The notes under the pieces are model-generated. The model saw only the letters and a list, made by a program, of their open reading frames with translations, ran no database searches and was not told the DNA's origin. Shown here piece after piece: positions 8,541-17,821 of a DNA stretch of 64,000 bases. This stretch comes from Maridesulfovibrio sp. (GTDB lineage Bacteria > Desulfobacterota > Desulfovibrionia > Desulfovibrionales > Desulfovibrionaceae): contig NZ_OY781616.1 of assembly GCF_963677005.1 (NCBI RefSeq), positions 2,923,001 through 2,987,000 of the forward strand, written 5' to 3'. The first letter of the stretch is position 1; each line of letters opens with the position of its first letter. The position numbers and the translations under genes are program-made.

Positions 8541-9226
8541 TAAGGACCCAGCCAGCGGACTGTTCCGCTGTCCGTATCATAGACGGCGCCTATGACCCGG
8601 GCCTGCCCGGAGCGGACCTTTTCCAGCACGGCCGGGCACTGCCCGAGAATATCACGCATCACCTGCCGCACGTTTGTTTCGGAAACCCTGTCTACGAATT
8701 CATCCCCCTTAAGCGACGGATAAAGAATCCCGGTCATCCTGATCGCCGGTTCCAGCTTGCCCATCAACTGCATCATGTGGCCTTTGATTGCCATTTTCTC
8801 TACAGCAGCCTTGATGATAGTGCTTTTTGTCTGCCCCATGACGACCAGAAGCGGTGTTTCAAGTGCGAGCATGGAATACTCGACCGAGGCCAGCGTGTCG
8901 CTGCCTGCCACATTTCCGGCGGAGCGGATAACGAACAAATCCCCAAGCCCGCGGTCGAAAACAAGTACGGGCTCCACTCTGGAATCGGAACTGCATATGA
9001 TCGAGGCAAAAGGCTGCTGCCCCTTGATGGCCAGCAGCTTGCGCTGGTGGGAGGTCTGATTCGGATAAACGCTTGTACCCTTGGCGAAACGCAGGTTGCC
9101 TTCCTTGAGCAGCATCAGGGAACGGTCCGCGTTCCTGTCCGCTGCGGTGGCATTTTCGGCGGATGCCGTCGGTACTCCAAGTCCTATAATAGCCGAGACA
9201 ATCAGGAACAGTATCAGATTCTTCAT
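8540..9226 (-). CDS. Exported beta-carbonic anhydrase homologue with degenerate zinc site
   Basis: The protein has 228 residues from the ATG at 9226, which lies 6 nt after GGAG and gives a clean signal peptide (MKNLILFLIV..., likely cleavage after about residue 23, ASA). The fold matches beta-carbonic anhydrase: CSSDSR (C78, D81, R83) and RSAGNV are intact. However, the second zinc motif, normally GH-x-x-C, reads GQTKS, so the His and second Cys ligands are replaced by Gln132 and Ser135. Classical CO2 hydration is therefore doubtful unless metal is bound differently. It is the last gene of a minus-strand run after the GadC-like antiporter. An alternative start at 9277 would add 17 residues and spoil the signal peptide. 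Confidence 0.85.
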   Translation of the reverse strand: MKNLILFLIVSAIIGLGVPTASAENATAADRNADRSLMLLKEGNLRFAKGTSVYPNQTSHQRKLLAIKGQQPFASIICSSDSRVEPVLVFDRGLGDLFVIRSAGNVAGSDTLASVEYSMLALETPLLVVMGQTKSTIIKAAVEKMAIKGHMMQLMGKLEPAIRMTGILYPSLKGDEFVDRVSETNVRQVMRDILGQCPAVLEKVRSGQARVIGAVYDTDSGTVRWLGP

Positions 9227-9306
9227 TAACATCTCCGCCGGTTGGGGTGTTTGGCTGCATTCCGGAAGAGCATACATAGGATGACTGCGTTATTGCAAGT
9301 CGGCGA

Positions 9307-10749
9307 TCAACCCTGATCGGCTTCGCAATATTCCGGCGTTCCTCCGAGTTCATCCGAGCCTGCCGCCCTGCTGTAAAAACGGAGCGGCACCATGGTAAAA
9401 ACAGTCACTCCCACAAGCAGGAAGGCAATGTATCCGGCGGAAGCGGCTGTTCCCTCATCAAGGACCGCCTGCGGGGGGATAAAGCCAAATACGAAGACAA
9501 ATACACAGGTCACGATGGCTATGCCCGAAACAATCCATATGCCGACCTTGCCGCCGGGAATTGTGTAGCCTCTCTTCACATCCGGCCGCGTGTAGCGCAG
9601 TTTTATGGCTGCCGCGAACATCAGAAGATACATTATCAGGTAAAGCTGCACCGCCAGTGCGCTCATGAGCATGAATGCGCTGGAAACCGTGGGCATGAAA
9701 AGAATGGCGCATGAAACAACTGCGGAAAGGCCGCTCTGAATTATCAGTATGTTTGTGGGGATACCGAACCGGTTGACCCTGCTCCAACTTGCGGGCAGGT
9801 AGCCCTCGCGCGCGACTTCGCGGATACCTTTCGACGGACCGACCATCCAGGTTATCACCATGGTCAGGGCTCCGTAAGCCATCAGAAAACAGATCACCGG
9901 GGTCATGTACTCCATCCCGTGTATCTGGAACAGCTTGTCGAATGCCTGGCAGACACCGGCGCTGAGGCTCACTCCGTCCGCAGGTACAACCATGGCTATG
10001 GCCAGCGACCCGAGTGCTGAAACTCCGATGATAAGGGCGCTGGCCGCGAAAATGGCCTTAGGATAATTGACCGCCGGGTCGCGCACTTCGTTCACATGAA
10101 CTGCGGACATCTCCATGCCGGTAAACGAAATAAGCATGGCCGCAAGCAGCATCAGCTGTTGCAGATTGTTGATGTCCGGCAGCAGGGCTGCGGCGGAAAA
10201 GGCAATCTGAACCTGCTTACCGGCCATCACGTGGTCAATGCCCAGCACAATGATGAGAATGCCCGGAACAATGCTCCCGGCAATTGCGCCCGAAGAACTG
10301 AAAAATGCCGAAAGTTTCATGTCCCTGAAGTTCAGGAATGTGGCAACCCAGAGGGTTACCTGAATGACGGCCACGATAAACCATTTGTTGTCGGCCAGTT
10401 CAGGATCGAAAGTATAGGCTATCGCCGATCCGCCGAAAGCCAGTACCGCGGGAAACCAGGGCAGGTTTTCCACCCACTGCATGAAGATGGCCACAAAACC
10501 CCATTTGGGCCCGAAAGCTTCCTTGACCCAGAGATAAACACCGCCCTCCTCATCCCAGCCGGAAGCCAGTTCCGCGGAAACAAGTGCCGAAGGAATGAAA
10601 AAGCAAAACGACCCGAGCGCGAGATAGAAAATCAGGCCCCACCCGTATTCGGCAAGGCCGGGCAGAGAACGCAGTGACAGGATTGCCGCCACGTTGATCA
10701 TCATCAGTGTGAACACGGACAGTTTCCCTTTGGAGTTCTGTGCAGTCAT
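9307..10749 (-). CDS. APC-family amino acid antiporter, GadC-like
   Basis: The 480-residue inner-membrane protein has about 12 hydrophobic segments. It resembles the glutamate:GABA antiporter GadC along its length, for example WDEEGGVYLWV near residue 66, a HVNEVRDP segment, MVGPSKGIREVAREGYLP and RGYTIPGGKVG. The family exchanges amino acids for their decarboxylation products or related substrates. No decarboxylase gene is nearby, so the substrate is open. A good Shine-Dalgarno (GGGGAA) precedes the start, 102 bp downstream of mutM. The long C-terminal regulatory plug of E. coli GadC is not obvious here. Confidence 0.85.
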   Translation of the reverse strand: MTAQNSKGKLSVFTLMMINVAAILSLRSLPGLAEYGWGLIFYLALGSFCFFIPSALVSAELASGWDEEGGVYLWVKEAFGPKWGFVAIFMQWVENLPWFPAVLAFGGSAIAYTFDPELADNKWFIVAVIQVTLWVATFLNFRDMKLSAFFSSSGAIAGSIVPGILIIVLGIDHVMAGKQVQIAFSAAALLPDINNLQQLMLLAAMLISFTGMEMSAVHVNEVRDPAVNYPKAIFAASALIIGVSALGSLAIAMVVPADGVSLSAGVCQAFDKLFQIHGMEYMTPVICFLMAYGALTMVITWMVGPSKGIREVAREGYLPASWSRVNRFGIPTNILIIQSGLSAVVSCAILFMPTVSSAFMLMSALAVQLYLIMYLLMFAAAIKLRYTRPDVKRGYTIPGGKVGIWIVSGIAIVTCVFVFVFGFIPPQAVLDEGTAASAGYIAFLLVGVTVFTMVPLRFYSRAAGSDELGGTPEYCEADQG

Positions 10750-10851
10750 GTTAAATTCCCCGGCTTTGCGGGAGCCGACCTGTTTTCGCGGTATGAGGGT
10801 AAAAGTGAAAACCGTAAATGCCGAAATCTCAAATCAGCCTAAAAATCTGAA

Positions 10852-11676
10852 TCACCCGGACATTTTCTGGCAGTTGCAGCAGAAAGTGGAACTGCGCCCG
10901 GCCACGGTTGCTCCATCGAAAGTCCTGCCGCAGCAGGGGCACGGCTCGCCCTTTTTTCCGTACGCCTTGAAGCTGTTCTGGAATCCTCCGGCATCACCGC
11001 CGGAATCCACGTAATCCCGTATGGAGCTGCCGTTTTCACTGATTGCCTGCCGCAGCACCGCCTGCAACTCGGTAAAGAGCTTTTCCAGCGACTCGCGGGA
11101 CAGGTCCGAGGCTTTGGCCTTGGGATGAATACCGGAGCGGAACAGCGATTCATCGGCATAAATATTCCCCACGCCTGCTACTATGGACTGGTTGAGCAGA
11201 AGGCCTTTGATCTGCGACTTTCGCCCCTCTACCCTTTTGACAAGTTCAGCGGGAGTTGTTTCAAGGGGTTCCGGTCCCAGATTGCGGTAAAAGGACCATT
11301 CTTCCAGTTCTTCATTGTTAAGGGCTCGGACTTCACCGAATTTGCGGGTATCATGAAACTCCAGAGAGCCGCCGTTATCAAGGCCGAAGACAATGCGGGT
11401 GTGCGGTTTCGGGTCAGTGGGTCCGTCGTGAGCCAGTACGCGCCCGGTCATCTTCAGATGGAAAGTTATGTGAAGATCATCGCCGAGATCCATGATCAGC
11501 AGCTTGGCCCGACGATGAACGCGGGTAATCTCCTTTCCGGCAACACGGGACGAGAAGAGATACCACGGCATTTTTACACTGCTGTGGTTGAGTATCTTGA
11601 CCGATTCTATGGTCCTGCCGACCAGCGATGCGGCCAGTCCGCGGGATATTACTTCCACTTCCGGTAATTCTGGCAT
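10852..11676 (-). CDS. mutM: Formamidopyrimidine-DNA glycosylase
   Basis: This DNA repair enzyme removes oxidised purines such as 8-oxoguanine and nicks the abasic site. The 274-residue sequence begins MPELPEVE with the catalytic Pro/Glu pair right after the initiator Met, contains the H2TH region ([15 protein letters not shown]) and ends with a four-Cys zinc finger (CPCCGRTF...FCCNC). The length is normal for the family. It lies 25 bp after the ChaN-like lipoprotein gene in the same minus-strand run. Confidence 0.97.
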   Translation of the reverse strand: MPELPEVEVISRGLAASLVGRTIESVKILNHSSVKMPWYLFSSRVAGKEITRVHRRAKLLIMDLGDDLHITFHLKMTGRVLAHDGPTDPKPHTRIVFGLDNGGSLEFHDTRKFGEVRALNNEELEEWSFYRNLGPEPLETTPAELVKRVEGRKSQIKGLLLNQSIVAGVGNIYADESLFRSGIHPKAKASDLSRESLEKLFTELQAVLRQAISENGSSIRDYVDSGGDAGGFQNSFKAYGKKGEPCPCCGRTFDGATVAGRSSTFCCNCQKMSG

Positions 11677-11701
11677 GATGTCATCCTGAACTAAAAATTT
11701 A

Positions 11702-12883
11702 TTATTTCTTCTTCGAGCCTGAAAGCAGTCCCAGATCTATTTCAACCTGATCTCCGTACCTGTCCACGGTAAAGACAAGCGGCCTGTTTTCCCTGTGCGC
11801 CTTGGCACCGGCCATATGCAGCGAAGAAAGCGAGGTTACGGGAATGCCCTGAGCCAGGGCTATTATGTCGCCGGGACGGAGACCTTGGCGATATCCTTTG
11901 CGGTCACGCTTTACCTCGGTTACCACCGCCCTGCCGAAACGCATTTCAACCGTCATGCCCATCCTGCTTTCATAACTCGGCGGACAGTAGAAAAAAGCAT
12001 CCGCGGCCGTGGGATAAAATTCTTCCCCTCGCCAGGGCAGAATGGACATTATCCGGGCTTCAGGATCAAGTATTTTCAGACGCCGGGCTATGCCCCAGCC
12101 GTGCTCCACATGACCGCCACCGGCAAGAATAATCACCGGGTGCCCGGAACTCCTGTGCAGGGAAACGGACTTTTCCGCCATTGCGGTATCCCAGAGCGAC
12201 TGCACCAGAAAAAAACGCTCTATCTGCTGCGGGTCCGTGGCATTATGTCCCTTATGCATGGCCAGCACCTGTTTCAGGCCTTCCTCCTGCTCCTGTGGCG
12301 GAGAAATCACCTTTTCCGGAAGCATGGCCCGGTCCTGCGGGGAAAGTCCCTCCAGACCCTTGTCACGGACCTCTCCGGTCAACCGGAACGGAAAATTGAG
12401 CCCGGCAACAGTCAGCCTCCGGTTTGAGGCCAGTTCGAATATGGGCCGGAACATGTTGAAGTCGTACCGCCAGCCGTTTTTCCAATCCAGAGCTTCGGGA
12501 AGTTCGTCCACGGAAATCTGCCCTAGATTGAACCGGTTCAGGACATCCTGTTTCTGCGCCGTGACCATTTCAAGGCCGATCGCTGCCTTGCGGTTACCGC
12601 GCGTAAGCGCATCAGTAACTTCAAGCTGCACCTTGTGGTCACAACGGTTGGTATGCCCTTCGCCTATAAGCACGTAGTCGGCTTTCAAAGCTTCTGAAAC
12701 CAGCTTCTCAAGGGGCATTCTATCCCCGGCCGGGTCAAGAAACTCTCCGGAGCACGGCAGAAAGGAAACGGCCATTTCAGGAGGAACGACCTTCTTTGCA
12801 CAACCTGCCGCAAGCAGCAGAAAAAAAACCGCGCAAAGGGCCAGAAGACCCCTTGCGCTTTTTCCGATAATTTTTCGCACCAT
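11702..12883 (-). CDS. ChaN/DUF399 haem-binding-like lipoprotein with PDZ domain
   Basis: The 393-residue protein from ATG 12883 begins with a signal sequence ending LLLAAGC, a lipobox whose Cys would be lipidated. A ChaN-type domain follows (about 60-290), with the IGEGHTN motif and [10 protein letters not shown], the region that binds haem in ChaN relatives. A C-terminal PDZ-like domain (about 300-385) contains GLRPGDII. Its role may be haem or iron handling in the envelope. It starts 13 bp after the PaaK-like gene, so the two share a transcript. No clear Shine-Dalgarno is visible, so coupling is likely. A longer open frame to 13021 would run into the upstream gene. Confidence 0.8.
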   Translation of the reverse strand: MVRKIIGKSARGLLALCAVFFLLLAAGCAKKVVPPEMAVSFLPCSGEFLDPAGDRMPLEKLVSEALKADYVLIGEGHTNRCDHKVQLEVTDALTRGNRKAAIGLEMVTAQKQDVLNRFNLGQISVDELPEALDWKNGWRYDFNMFRPIFELASNRRLTVAGLNFPFRLTGEVRDKGLEGLSPQDRAMLPEKVISPPQEQEEGLKQVLAMHKGHNATDPQQIERFFLVQSLWDTAMAEKSVSLHRSSGHPVIILAGGGHVEHGWGIARRLKILDPEARIMSILPWRGEEFYPTAADAFFYCPPSYESRMGMTVEMRFGRAVVTEVKRDRKGYRQGLRPGDIIALAQGIPVTSLSSLHMAGAKAHRENRPLVFTVDRYGDQVEIDLGLLSGSKKK

Positions 12884-12896
12884 GCAATGTACCGGG

Positions 12897-14162
12897 CTAA
12901 TCCCAGATTCTCTTGTCTTCAATGGGCCGAACCTGTGGAGGCAGGGCTCCGGGGGTGAGCACTTTGAGAATCGGGCGCAGTTTGATCTTTTCACGGAACA
13001 TATGCAGCAGTTCATCTTCACGTTTGAAGTTGGAGACCTCGATATTGAGGATCATCTCGTCTATGCCGCCGGGGTTGGTAACCTCGATCTGCCAGCGCTT
13101 GACTTCCTCGAAATGGGCCATGACCTGCTCCACCTGATGGGGGTAGACGAACATGCCCTTGATACGCGCGGTAGTATCCACGCGACCAACGATGTTGCCA
13201 AGGCGCGGAGTGGAACGTCCGCAGGCGCAGGGAGTGCGGTCGATGTAACTCAAGTCTCCGGTGGCAAGCCTGATCAGCGGATAAGTCTTGTTGAACGCGG
13301 TAATGACGATTTCACCGACTTCACCGTCCTTGAGCGGAATACCGGTGTCAGGATGGCAGATTTCTACATAGGCACGGTTGGTGATGTGCAGCCCGTTCTT
13401 GTGGAAGCACTCATAGCCGATGCAGCCTACGTCTGCGGTTCCGTAGCCCTGACGCATGATCAGGTCGAATTTCTTTTCAAGGTTGGAACGCACCTTTTCG
13501 GAGAACTTTTCACCGGTGACGAAAGCCACTTCCAGATAAAGATCCTTACGCAGGTTAAGTCCGGCCTCTTCGGCCTTCTGCGCCAGATGCATCAGGTAGC
13601 TGGGGGTTCCGACATAGCCGGTAACTCTCAGCTTCTGCATGATTTCAAGCTGGCTGTTGGTAGATCCGGGACCGGCCGGAACCACAGCACAACTGAGGTT
13701 GCGCAGCGGCTCCTCGAACATCAGCCCGGCCGGAGCCAGATGATAGTTGAAGGTGATCTGGGCAACGTCGCCGGAGCGGAAGCCTGCAGCGTAGAACCCT
13801 TCGGTCCATCCCCAGTAATCCTCGGCACGATCTTCGGGATCGAAAATAGGACCGGGAGAAAGAAAGATCCTGCGCAATTCACCAAGATCCTTGGTCAGCA
13901 GGCCGCCCAGCCGGGGGCCCATGGACTGCAGGAATATGAGTTCTTTCTTTTTTAATATGGGTATATGCTTGAGGTCCGAAATATCCTTGAATTTTTCAAC
14001 CTGAAACTGAGCTCTGTCAAAACGCTTTTTGACATCTTCCGAATAACGGTAGGCATTGGTCAGAAGCTCCTTGAGCTGAAGGGCGCAATACTGACGTCTT
14101 TCACTCTCATCCAGAACTTCACGACGACTGTATATGCCTTCGGTACGGTCTTTACGAGTCAT
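12897..14162 (-). CDS. Phenylacetate-CoA ligase family protein (PaaK-like)
   Basis: The 421-residue adenylate-forming enzyme resembles the phenylacetate/aryl-CoA ligase family, with the YGTADVGCIGYEC core, TGDLSYIDRTPCACGRSTPRLGNIVGRVD and a C-terminal PaaK-type domain. Such enzymes activate aryl or other carboxylates to CoA thioesters through an acyl-AMP. No phenylacetate degradation genes are nearby, and anaerobes carry PaaK paralogues for several acids, so the substrate is unknown. GGAGG stands 11 bp before the start, and a near-consensus promoter lies at 14223-14251. It leads the minus-strand run that continues with the ChaN-like gene and mutM. Confidence 0.85.
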   Translation of the reverse strand: MTRKDRTEGIYSRREVLDESERRQYCALQLKELLTNAYRYSEDVKKRFDRAQFQVEKFKDISDLKHIPILKKKELIFLQSMGPRLGGLLTKDLGELRRIFLSPGPIFDPEDRAEDYWGWTEGFYAAGFRSGDVAQITFNYHLAPAGLMFEEPLRNLSCAVVPAGPGSTNSQLEIMQKLRVTGYVGTPSYLMHLAQKAEEAGLNLRKDLYLEVAFVTGEKFSEKVRSNLEKKFDLIMRQGYGTADVGCIGYECFHKNGLHITNRAYVEICHPDTGIPLKDGEVGEIVITAFNKTYPLIRLATGDLSYIDRTPCACGRSTPRLGNIVGRVDTTARIKGMFVYPHQVEQVMAHFEEVKRWQIEVTNPGGIDEMILNIEVSNFKREDELLHMFREKIKLRPILKVLTPGALPPQVRPIEDKRIWD

Positions 14163-14222
14163 TTATAGGTTTCCTCCAAATGTTATTGTCAAGCGGAGAC
14201 GAATCCCCACTTTACCTCAGGT

Positions 14223-14251
14223 AATATATAAAAACACTCCGCAATTGTCAA
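14223..14251 (-). promoter_or_regulatory. Sigma-70-type promoter of the PaaK-like operon
   Basis: On the minus strand TTGACA (14251-14246) and TATATT (14228-14223) are separated by exactly 17 bp. It points to the ligase start at 14162 and gives a leader of about 55 nt. Confidence 0.7.
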
Positions 14252-14383
14252 CTTTTTTACCAAAACACCAATTAATATAGCACGTTAATTGCTTGATTAC
14301 CAGATTCGAACAGATAAAAACAACTATTTTTGCAGTTCATCTTACTTCTTATGGCCGTAAACCGAACTTTTTCATTTTTTTTA

Positions 14384-14412
14384 TTGACAGCCCGGTGCGG
14401 TACGGATAAAAG
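14384..14412 (+). promoter_or_regulatory. Sigma-70-type promoter of the tRNA-Lys genes
   Basis: TTGACA (14384-14389), a 17-bp spacer and TAAAAG (14407-14412) lie just upstream of the first tRNA at 14432. The perfect -35 fits a strongly expressed stable RNA. Confidence 0.65.
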
Positions 14413-14431
14413 CTTCTTCGTTCACAAGGAC

Positions 14432-14507
14432 GGGCCGTTAACTCAGTCGGTAGAGTATCTGCCTTTTAAGCAGAGAGTCGCTGGTTCGAACCCAGCACGG
14501 CCCACCA
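14432..14507 (+). tRNA. tRNA-Lys (anticodon TTT), copy 1
   Basis: The 76-nt cloverleaf has acceptor arms GGGCCGT/ACGGCCC, an anticodon stem TCTGC/GCAGA around loop CTTTTAA with anticodon TTT, the GGTTCGAACC T-arm and an encoded CCA. It differs from the second copy only at acceptor pair 4:69 (C-G here). Confidence 0.97.
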
Positions 14508-14640
14508 TCCTTAAACACCCGTTGCCAACCGCCTTACGGCGGACCAGATTCGGCAAATGGCGGTTCCTCAAAAAACTGCTCCAGACTTGACTTATTTTAA
14601 TTCGGTCTGATAGTTTTTATAGAGGCGCTTTAAAATATAA

Positions 14641-14716
14641 GGGTCGTTAACTCAGTCGGTAGAGTATCTGCCTTTTAAGCAGAGAGTCGCTGGTTCGAAC
14701 CCAGCACGACCCACCA
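14641..14716 (+). tRNA. tRNA-Lys (anticodon TTT), copy 2
   Basis: The 76-nt cloverleaf is identical to copy 1 except for a compensated T-A pair at acceptor position 4:69 (GGGTCGT/ACGACCC). CCA is encoded. It lies 133 bp after the first copy and is followed by a strong terminator, so both genes are probably one transcript. Confidence 0.97.
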
Positions 14717-14725
14717 TTTTTAAAA

Positions 14726-14765
14726 GAAAAGGCGCGCAATCTCAGGATTGTGCGCCTTTTCTTTT
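14726..14765 (+). terminator. Rho-independent terminator of the tRNA-Lys unit
   Basis: AAAAGGCGCGCAAT pairs with ATTGTGCGCCTTTT (one G-T pair) around CTCAGG, followed by CTTTTG. It lies immediately after the second tRNA and may also serve the converging chemoreceptor gene. Confidence 0.9.
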
Positions 14766-14839
14766 GTCTCTCGGTTAATAAAATCGGAGCCAGATCAATT
14801 CGGCTGCCGAAATCTCCGACAGCCGGACATTAGATCATT

Positions 14840-16789
14840 CTAAAACAACTCGAATCCGTCCTCGTCGTCTGATTCTGATCCTCCGGCCGGAAGCATGGCC
14901 CAGCTCCTCCCCTCAAACTTGAAAAAACTTATCGCCTGCTGCAGGACCTGCCCCTGTCTGGACAGTTCTTCCGAAGTCGAAGCCATCTCTTCCGAAGCGG
15001 ATGCGTTCTGCTGTATGACCGTATCAAGTTGCTGAATTGCCTGATTGATCTGCGTCACGCCCGAATTCTGCTCACTGCTAGATGCCGCTATCTCCTGAAC
15101 AAGCTCCGCTGTCCTGCGGATACTCGGCACCAGCTTTTCCAGCATTGATCCGGCCTTTTCAGCTACATCTACAGACGAAGACGAAAGCTCGCTGATTTCC
15201 GCCGCAGCCATGCCGCTGCGCTCGGCCAGTTTACGCACCTCTGCGGCAACAACGGCAAAGCCCTTGCCATGCTCTCCGGCCCGGGCAGCTTCAATGGCCG
15301 CGTTCAGGGCCAGCAGATTGGTCTGCCGGGCAATTTCCTCTATGATCATTATCTTTTCAGCAATGCTCTTCATGGCTGAAACGGCCTGGCCGACCGCCTG
15401 AGCACTCTGATCAGCCTGAACCTGCGACTTCTCGGCCACACCTTCGGTCTGCAATGCATTTTCCGCATTCTGCCTTATATTGGCAGCCATCTGCTCCATG
15501 GAGGAAGAGACTTCCTCGATAGAGGCGGCCTGCTCTGTCGCCCCCTGAGAAAGGCTTTCCGCTGAAGCGGAAAGCTCCTCGCTGCCACTGGCAACATTAT
15601 CGGATGCCCCGGTCACATCCCCGACCACGGAACGGAGCCTGCCGACCATTTTGCGCATGCCGTCCGCCAGGCTTCCCAGCTCATCACCGCGTCTCAAATC
15701 AACGTCGGCAGCCAGATTTCCCCGGCTGACCTCAGCCACAAAATCAAGACCCTTGCGCAGGGGACCGAGGATGCCTCTGGCAATAATCAGAGCCATTACA
15801 ATTCCGGCCAGAATAGCGACAACACTAACGGAAACTATGACCTGCCGCGTCTTGTTCGCTTCGTCGAGCATCTGTTCATCAGTCATGATGTTTCTGACAA
15901 CGGTTGCCCGGACTTCATCCAGTATTTCCTGAATCTTGGCGAGAGCCGGGACAGTTACCGTGGCATAGACATTGGAAGCTTCCGCAAGGGACTTCATGTC
16001 GCTATCATGCCACGCGATAACTGCATCAATTTTTCCAAGGGTCTCCTTGGCCTCTTTTTCCACTTTGTCCCGGAAGTACGCTTGTGCTCCTTTGTGGTCA
16101 CCACGCGCAAGATAGTCGTTAAGAACCGCAACGGATTCATGCAATCGCGTATGGGGGGCCATAATCTCTTTCAGTTTTTCCCCGAACTCGCTGTTCTCAT
16201 CGGCCAGTCGCCTAGTCTCCGCGGAGTATAACCAACGGCCGAGTCCACACTTGTGGGGGTCTCCCTGAGCGGACAGTTTCCTCGTATCGGGGTCCATAAG
16301 CTGAGCCAGAACGGAAAGCATCCAGTTGAGGTGGTCCAGCTTTTTCTCGCGCAGAAAATTCCCCAGTTCCGGATCGACAGGCCTGTATTTTCTGCTTATT
16401 TCAATGGCGGACTCATGCAGTGCCTTGTGCGGTTCTTCTATCCTCGCCAGCAGCGGCTTTATGGCCGGAACAAGTTCCTCGGCCTCTTTGCGGGCATTGC
16501 TGTAATACCACTTGCCGAATCCGCACTTGTGCGGGTCTGTCTGAACATCCAGCGTATGGACGTTCTTGTCGGTAAGCAGCGTATTGACTTTGTTCACCCA
16601 GTTGAGATGATCCACAACTTTCTGAACAAAATCACCCCTTAATCTATTCCCGTCTATCACATCGTGCGCGTTGTGCACTATGTTGCCGATACCCACTATC
16701 GACCAGATTCCGAGGACGGCCAGCAAAACCAGCACGGACCCGAACCCGACGGAAAATTTGTACGCCAATTTCAAATCTTTCCACCCCAT
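14840..16789 (-). CDS. Methyl-accepting chemotaxis protein with two periplasmic CZB domains
   Basis: The 649-residue receptor has TM1 at about 13-35, a large periplasmic part (36-320), TM2 at about 325-347, HAMP (350-400) and a full MCP signalling domain (about 420-620) with the hairpin tip [22 protein letters not shown]. The periplasmic part contains two CZB-type zinc-binding repeats, each with HLNW, a Cys in HKC-G-G-W and PH-x-x-LH: first at about residues 60-145, second at about 168-240. CZB domains bind zinc through three His and one Cys and are usually single and cytoplasmic. GGGAG precedes the start. The protein probably senses zinc or an oxidant outside the inner membrane. Confidence 0.92.
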   Translation of the reverse strand: MGWKDLKLAYKFSVGFGSVLVLLAVLGIWSIVGIGNIVHNAHDVIDGNRLRGDFVQKVVDHLNWVNKVNTLLTDKNVHTLDVQTDPHKCGFGKWYYSNARKEAEELVPAIKPLLARIEEPHKALHESAIEISRKYRPVDPELGNFLREKKLDHLNWMLSVLAQLMDPDTRKLSAQGDPHKCGLGRWLYSAETRRLADENSEFGEKLKEIMAPHTRLHESVAVLNDYLARGDHKGAQAYFRDKVEKEAKETLGKIDAVIAWHDSDMKSLAEASNVYATVTVPALAKIQEILDEVRATVVRNIMTDEQMLDEANKTRQVIVSVSVVAILAGIVMALIIARGILGPLRKGLDFVAEVSRGNLAADVDLRRGDELGSLADGMRKMVGRLRSVVGDVTGASDNVASGSEELSASAESLSQGATEQAASIEEVSSSMEQMAANIRQNAENALQTEGVAEKSQVQADQSAQAVGQAVSAMKSIAEKIMIIEEIARQTNLLALNAAIEAARAGEHGKGFAVVAAEVRKLAERSGMAAAEISELSSSSVDVAEKAGSMLEKLVPSIRRTAELVQEIAASSSEQNSGVTQINQAIQQLDTVIQQNASASEEMASTSEELSRQGQVLQQAISFFKFEGRSWAMLPAGGSESDDEDGFELF

Positions 16790-17103
16790 ACACTCTCTCC
16801 CTCAATCCTTCCGCGAACGCGAAAATAGTTAACTGTACGCAATAATTACACTGTCGAATACAATAACATATTTTTTCATTAAATTAAAAGCTGATACTGC
16901 ACTTTTTAGATCCATATTATAATCATAAATACATACTCATAGATCCTGCTTGACTTAAACCCGGAGCAATTATACTGGTAGGACCAGCAGACAGTATGAT
17001 GTCCGACCGTAAAAAACCGGTACTGAAGCGCATGATCCGTTTTCCACCGGCAGCTGAACAAAACCAAATCAGCGGTAACGGGCCGGGCAAAACCGGGAAG
17101 CGA

Positions 17104-17808
17104 ATGTTCAAACCGATCAAAAAAGTACGGGTCTCCGAAACGGCGGCCATGCAGCTTGAAGAGCTCATAAAAGACGGCACCTTTGCCGAAGGGCAACCCC
17201 TGCCCTCTGAGCGCGGGCTCATGAAGGAACTGCAGGTGGGACGGGGGTCCATCCGTGAAGCACTGCGCATTCTGGAGATAAAGGGGTTCATTGAAACAAG
17301 GCCCGGAATAGGAGCTTTCGTCAAAAGTCATGAGGGAGATATTTTCAGTCCCCTTTCAACATGGCTTAAAGACAACAACGAAGCCCTGCACCATTTTTTC
17401 GAAGTACGCTCGCTTCTGGAACCTTCTACGGCCCGAATGGCCGCCGAGCGTATTTCTGACGAGGACCTTGAAGCCCTTAAAAAAAATCTTGAGGAATTCG
17501 GAAACACTGTGGCCGCAGGAGACCTGCCCAGAGCCATACTGGTTGACGCGGAATTTCACAGGCTGATCGGGAAAGCAACCGGAAACAAAGTGCTTTCATC
17601 AATAATGGACGCCCTGTACCGGACCATGATCGAGGGGTGGAAGGCCCCGCTTAAAATTCCCGGCCAGCCGCACAAGAGCCTGGCCGAACACAGCGAAATC
17701 CTTGATGCGATAAGAGCAAAGGACGGAGCAAAAGCCTCGCTGCTCATGAATGAACATCTGAGCAGCGCACTGCAGGCCCTGGGTGATGCGGGACTCAGGA
17801 AACACTAG
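17104..17808 (+). CDS. GntR-family (FadR-type) transcriptional regulator
   Basis: The 234-residue regulator has an N-terminal winged helix with the typical PLPSERGLMKELQVGRGSIREALRILEIKGFIETRPG stretch in its first 80 residues, then an all-helical FCD ligand-binding domain (about 90-225) with conserved Asp and His residues that bind metal or an organic acid. I prefer the ATG at 17104 because family members start about ten residues before the helix; an in-frame ATG at 16996 would add 36 atypical residues. The glycerate 2-kinase gene begins 13 bp after its stop, so the regulator probably controls that pathway in response to a hydroxy acid. Confidence 0.88.
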   Translation: MFKPIKKVRVSETAAMQLEELIKDGTFAEGQPLPSERGLMKELQVGRGSIREALRILEIKGFIETRPGIGAFVKSHEGDIFSPLSTWLKDNNEALHHFFEVRSLLEPSTARMAAERISDEDLEALKKNLEEFGNTVAAGDLPRAILVDAEFHRLIGKATGNKVLSSIMDALYRTMIEGWKAPLKIPGQPHKSLAEHSEILDAIRAKDGAKASLLMNEHLSSALQALGDAGLRKH

Positions 17809-17821
17809 ACGGAACGAGACC

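Noticed and set aside
8471..9229. 252-codon plus frame opposite the carbonic anhydrase gene
   Set aside because: It is the antisense shadow of a clear gene, His/Cys/Pro-rich, with no start signal.
12882..13955. 357-codon plus frame opposite the PaaK-like gene
   Set aside because: Antisense shadow of a well-supported ligase; composition is typical of such frames.
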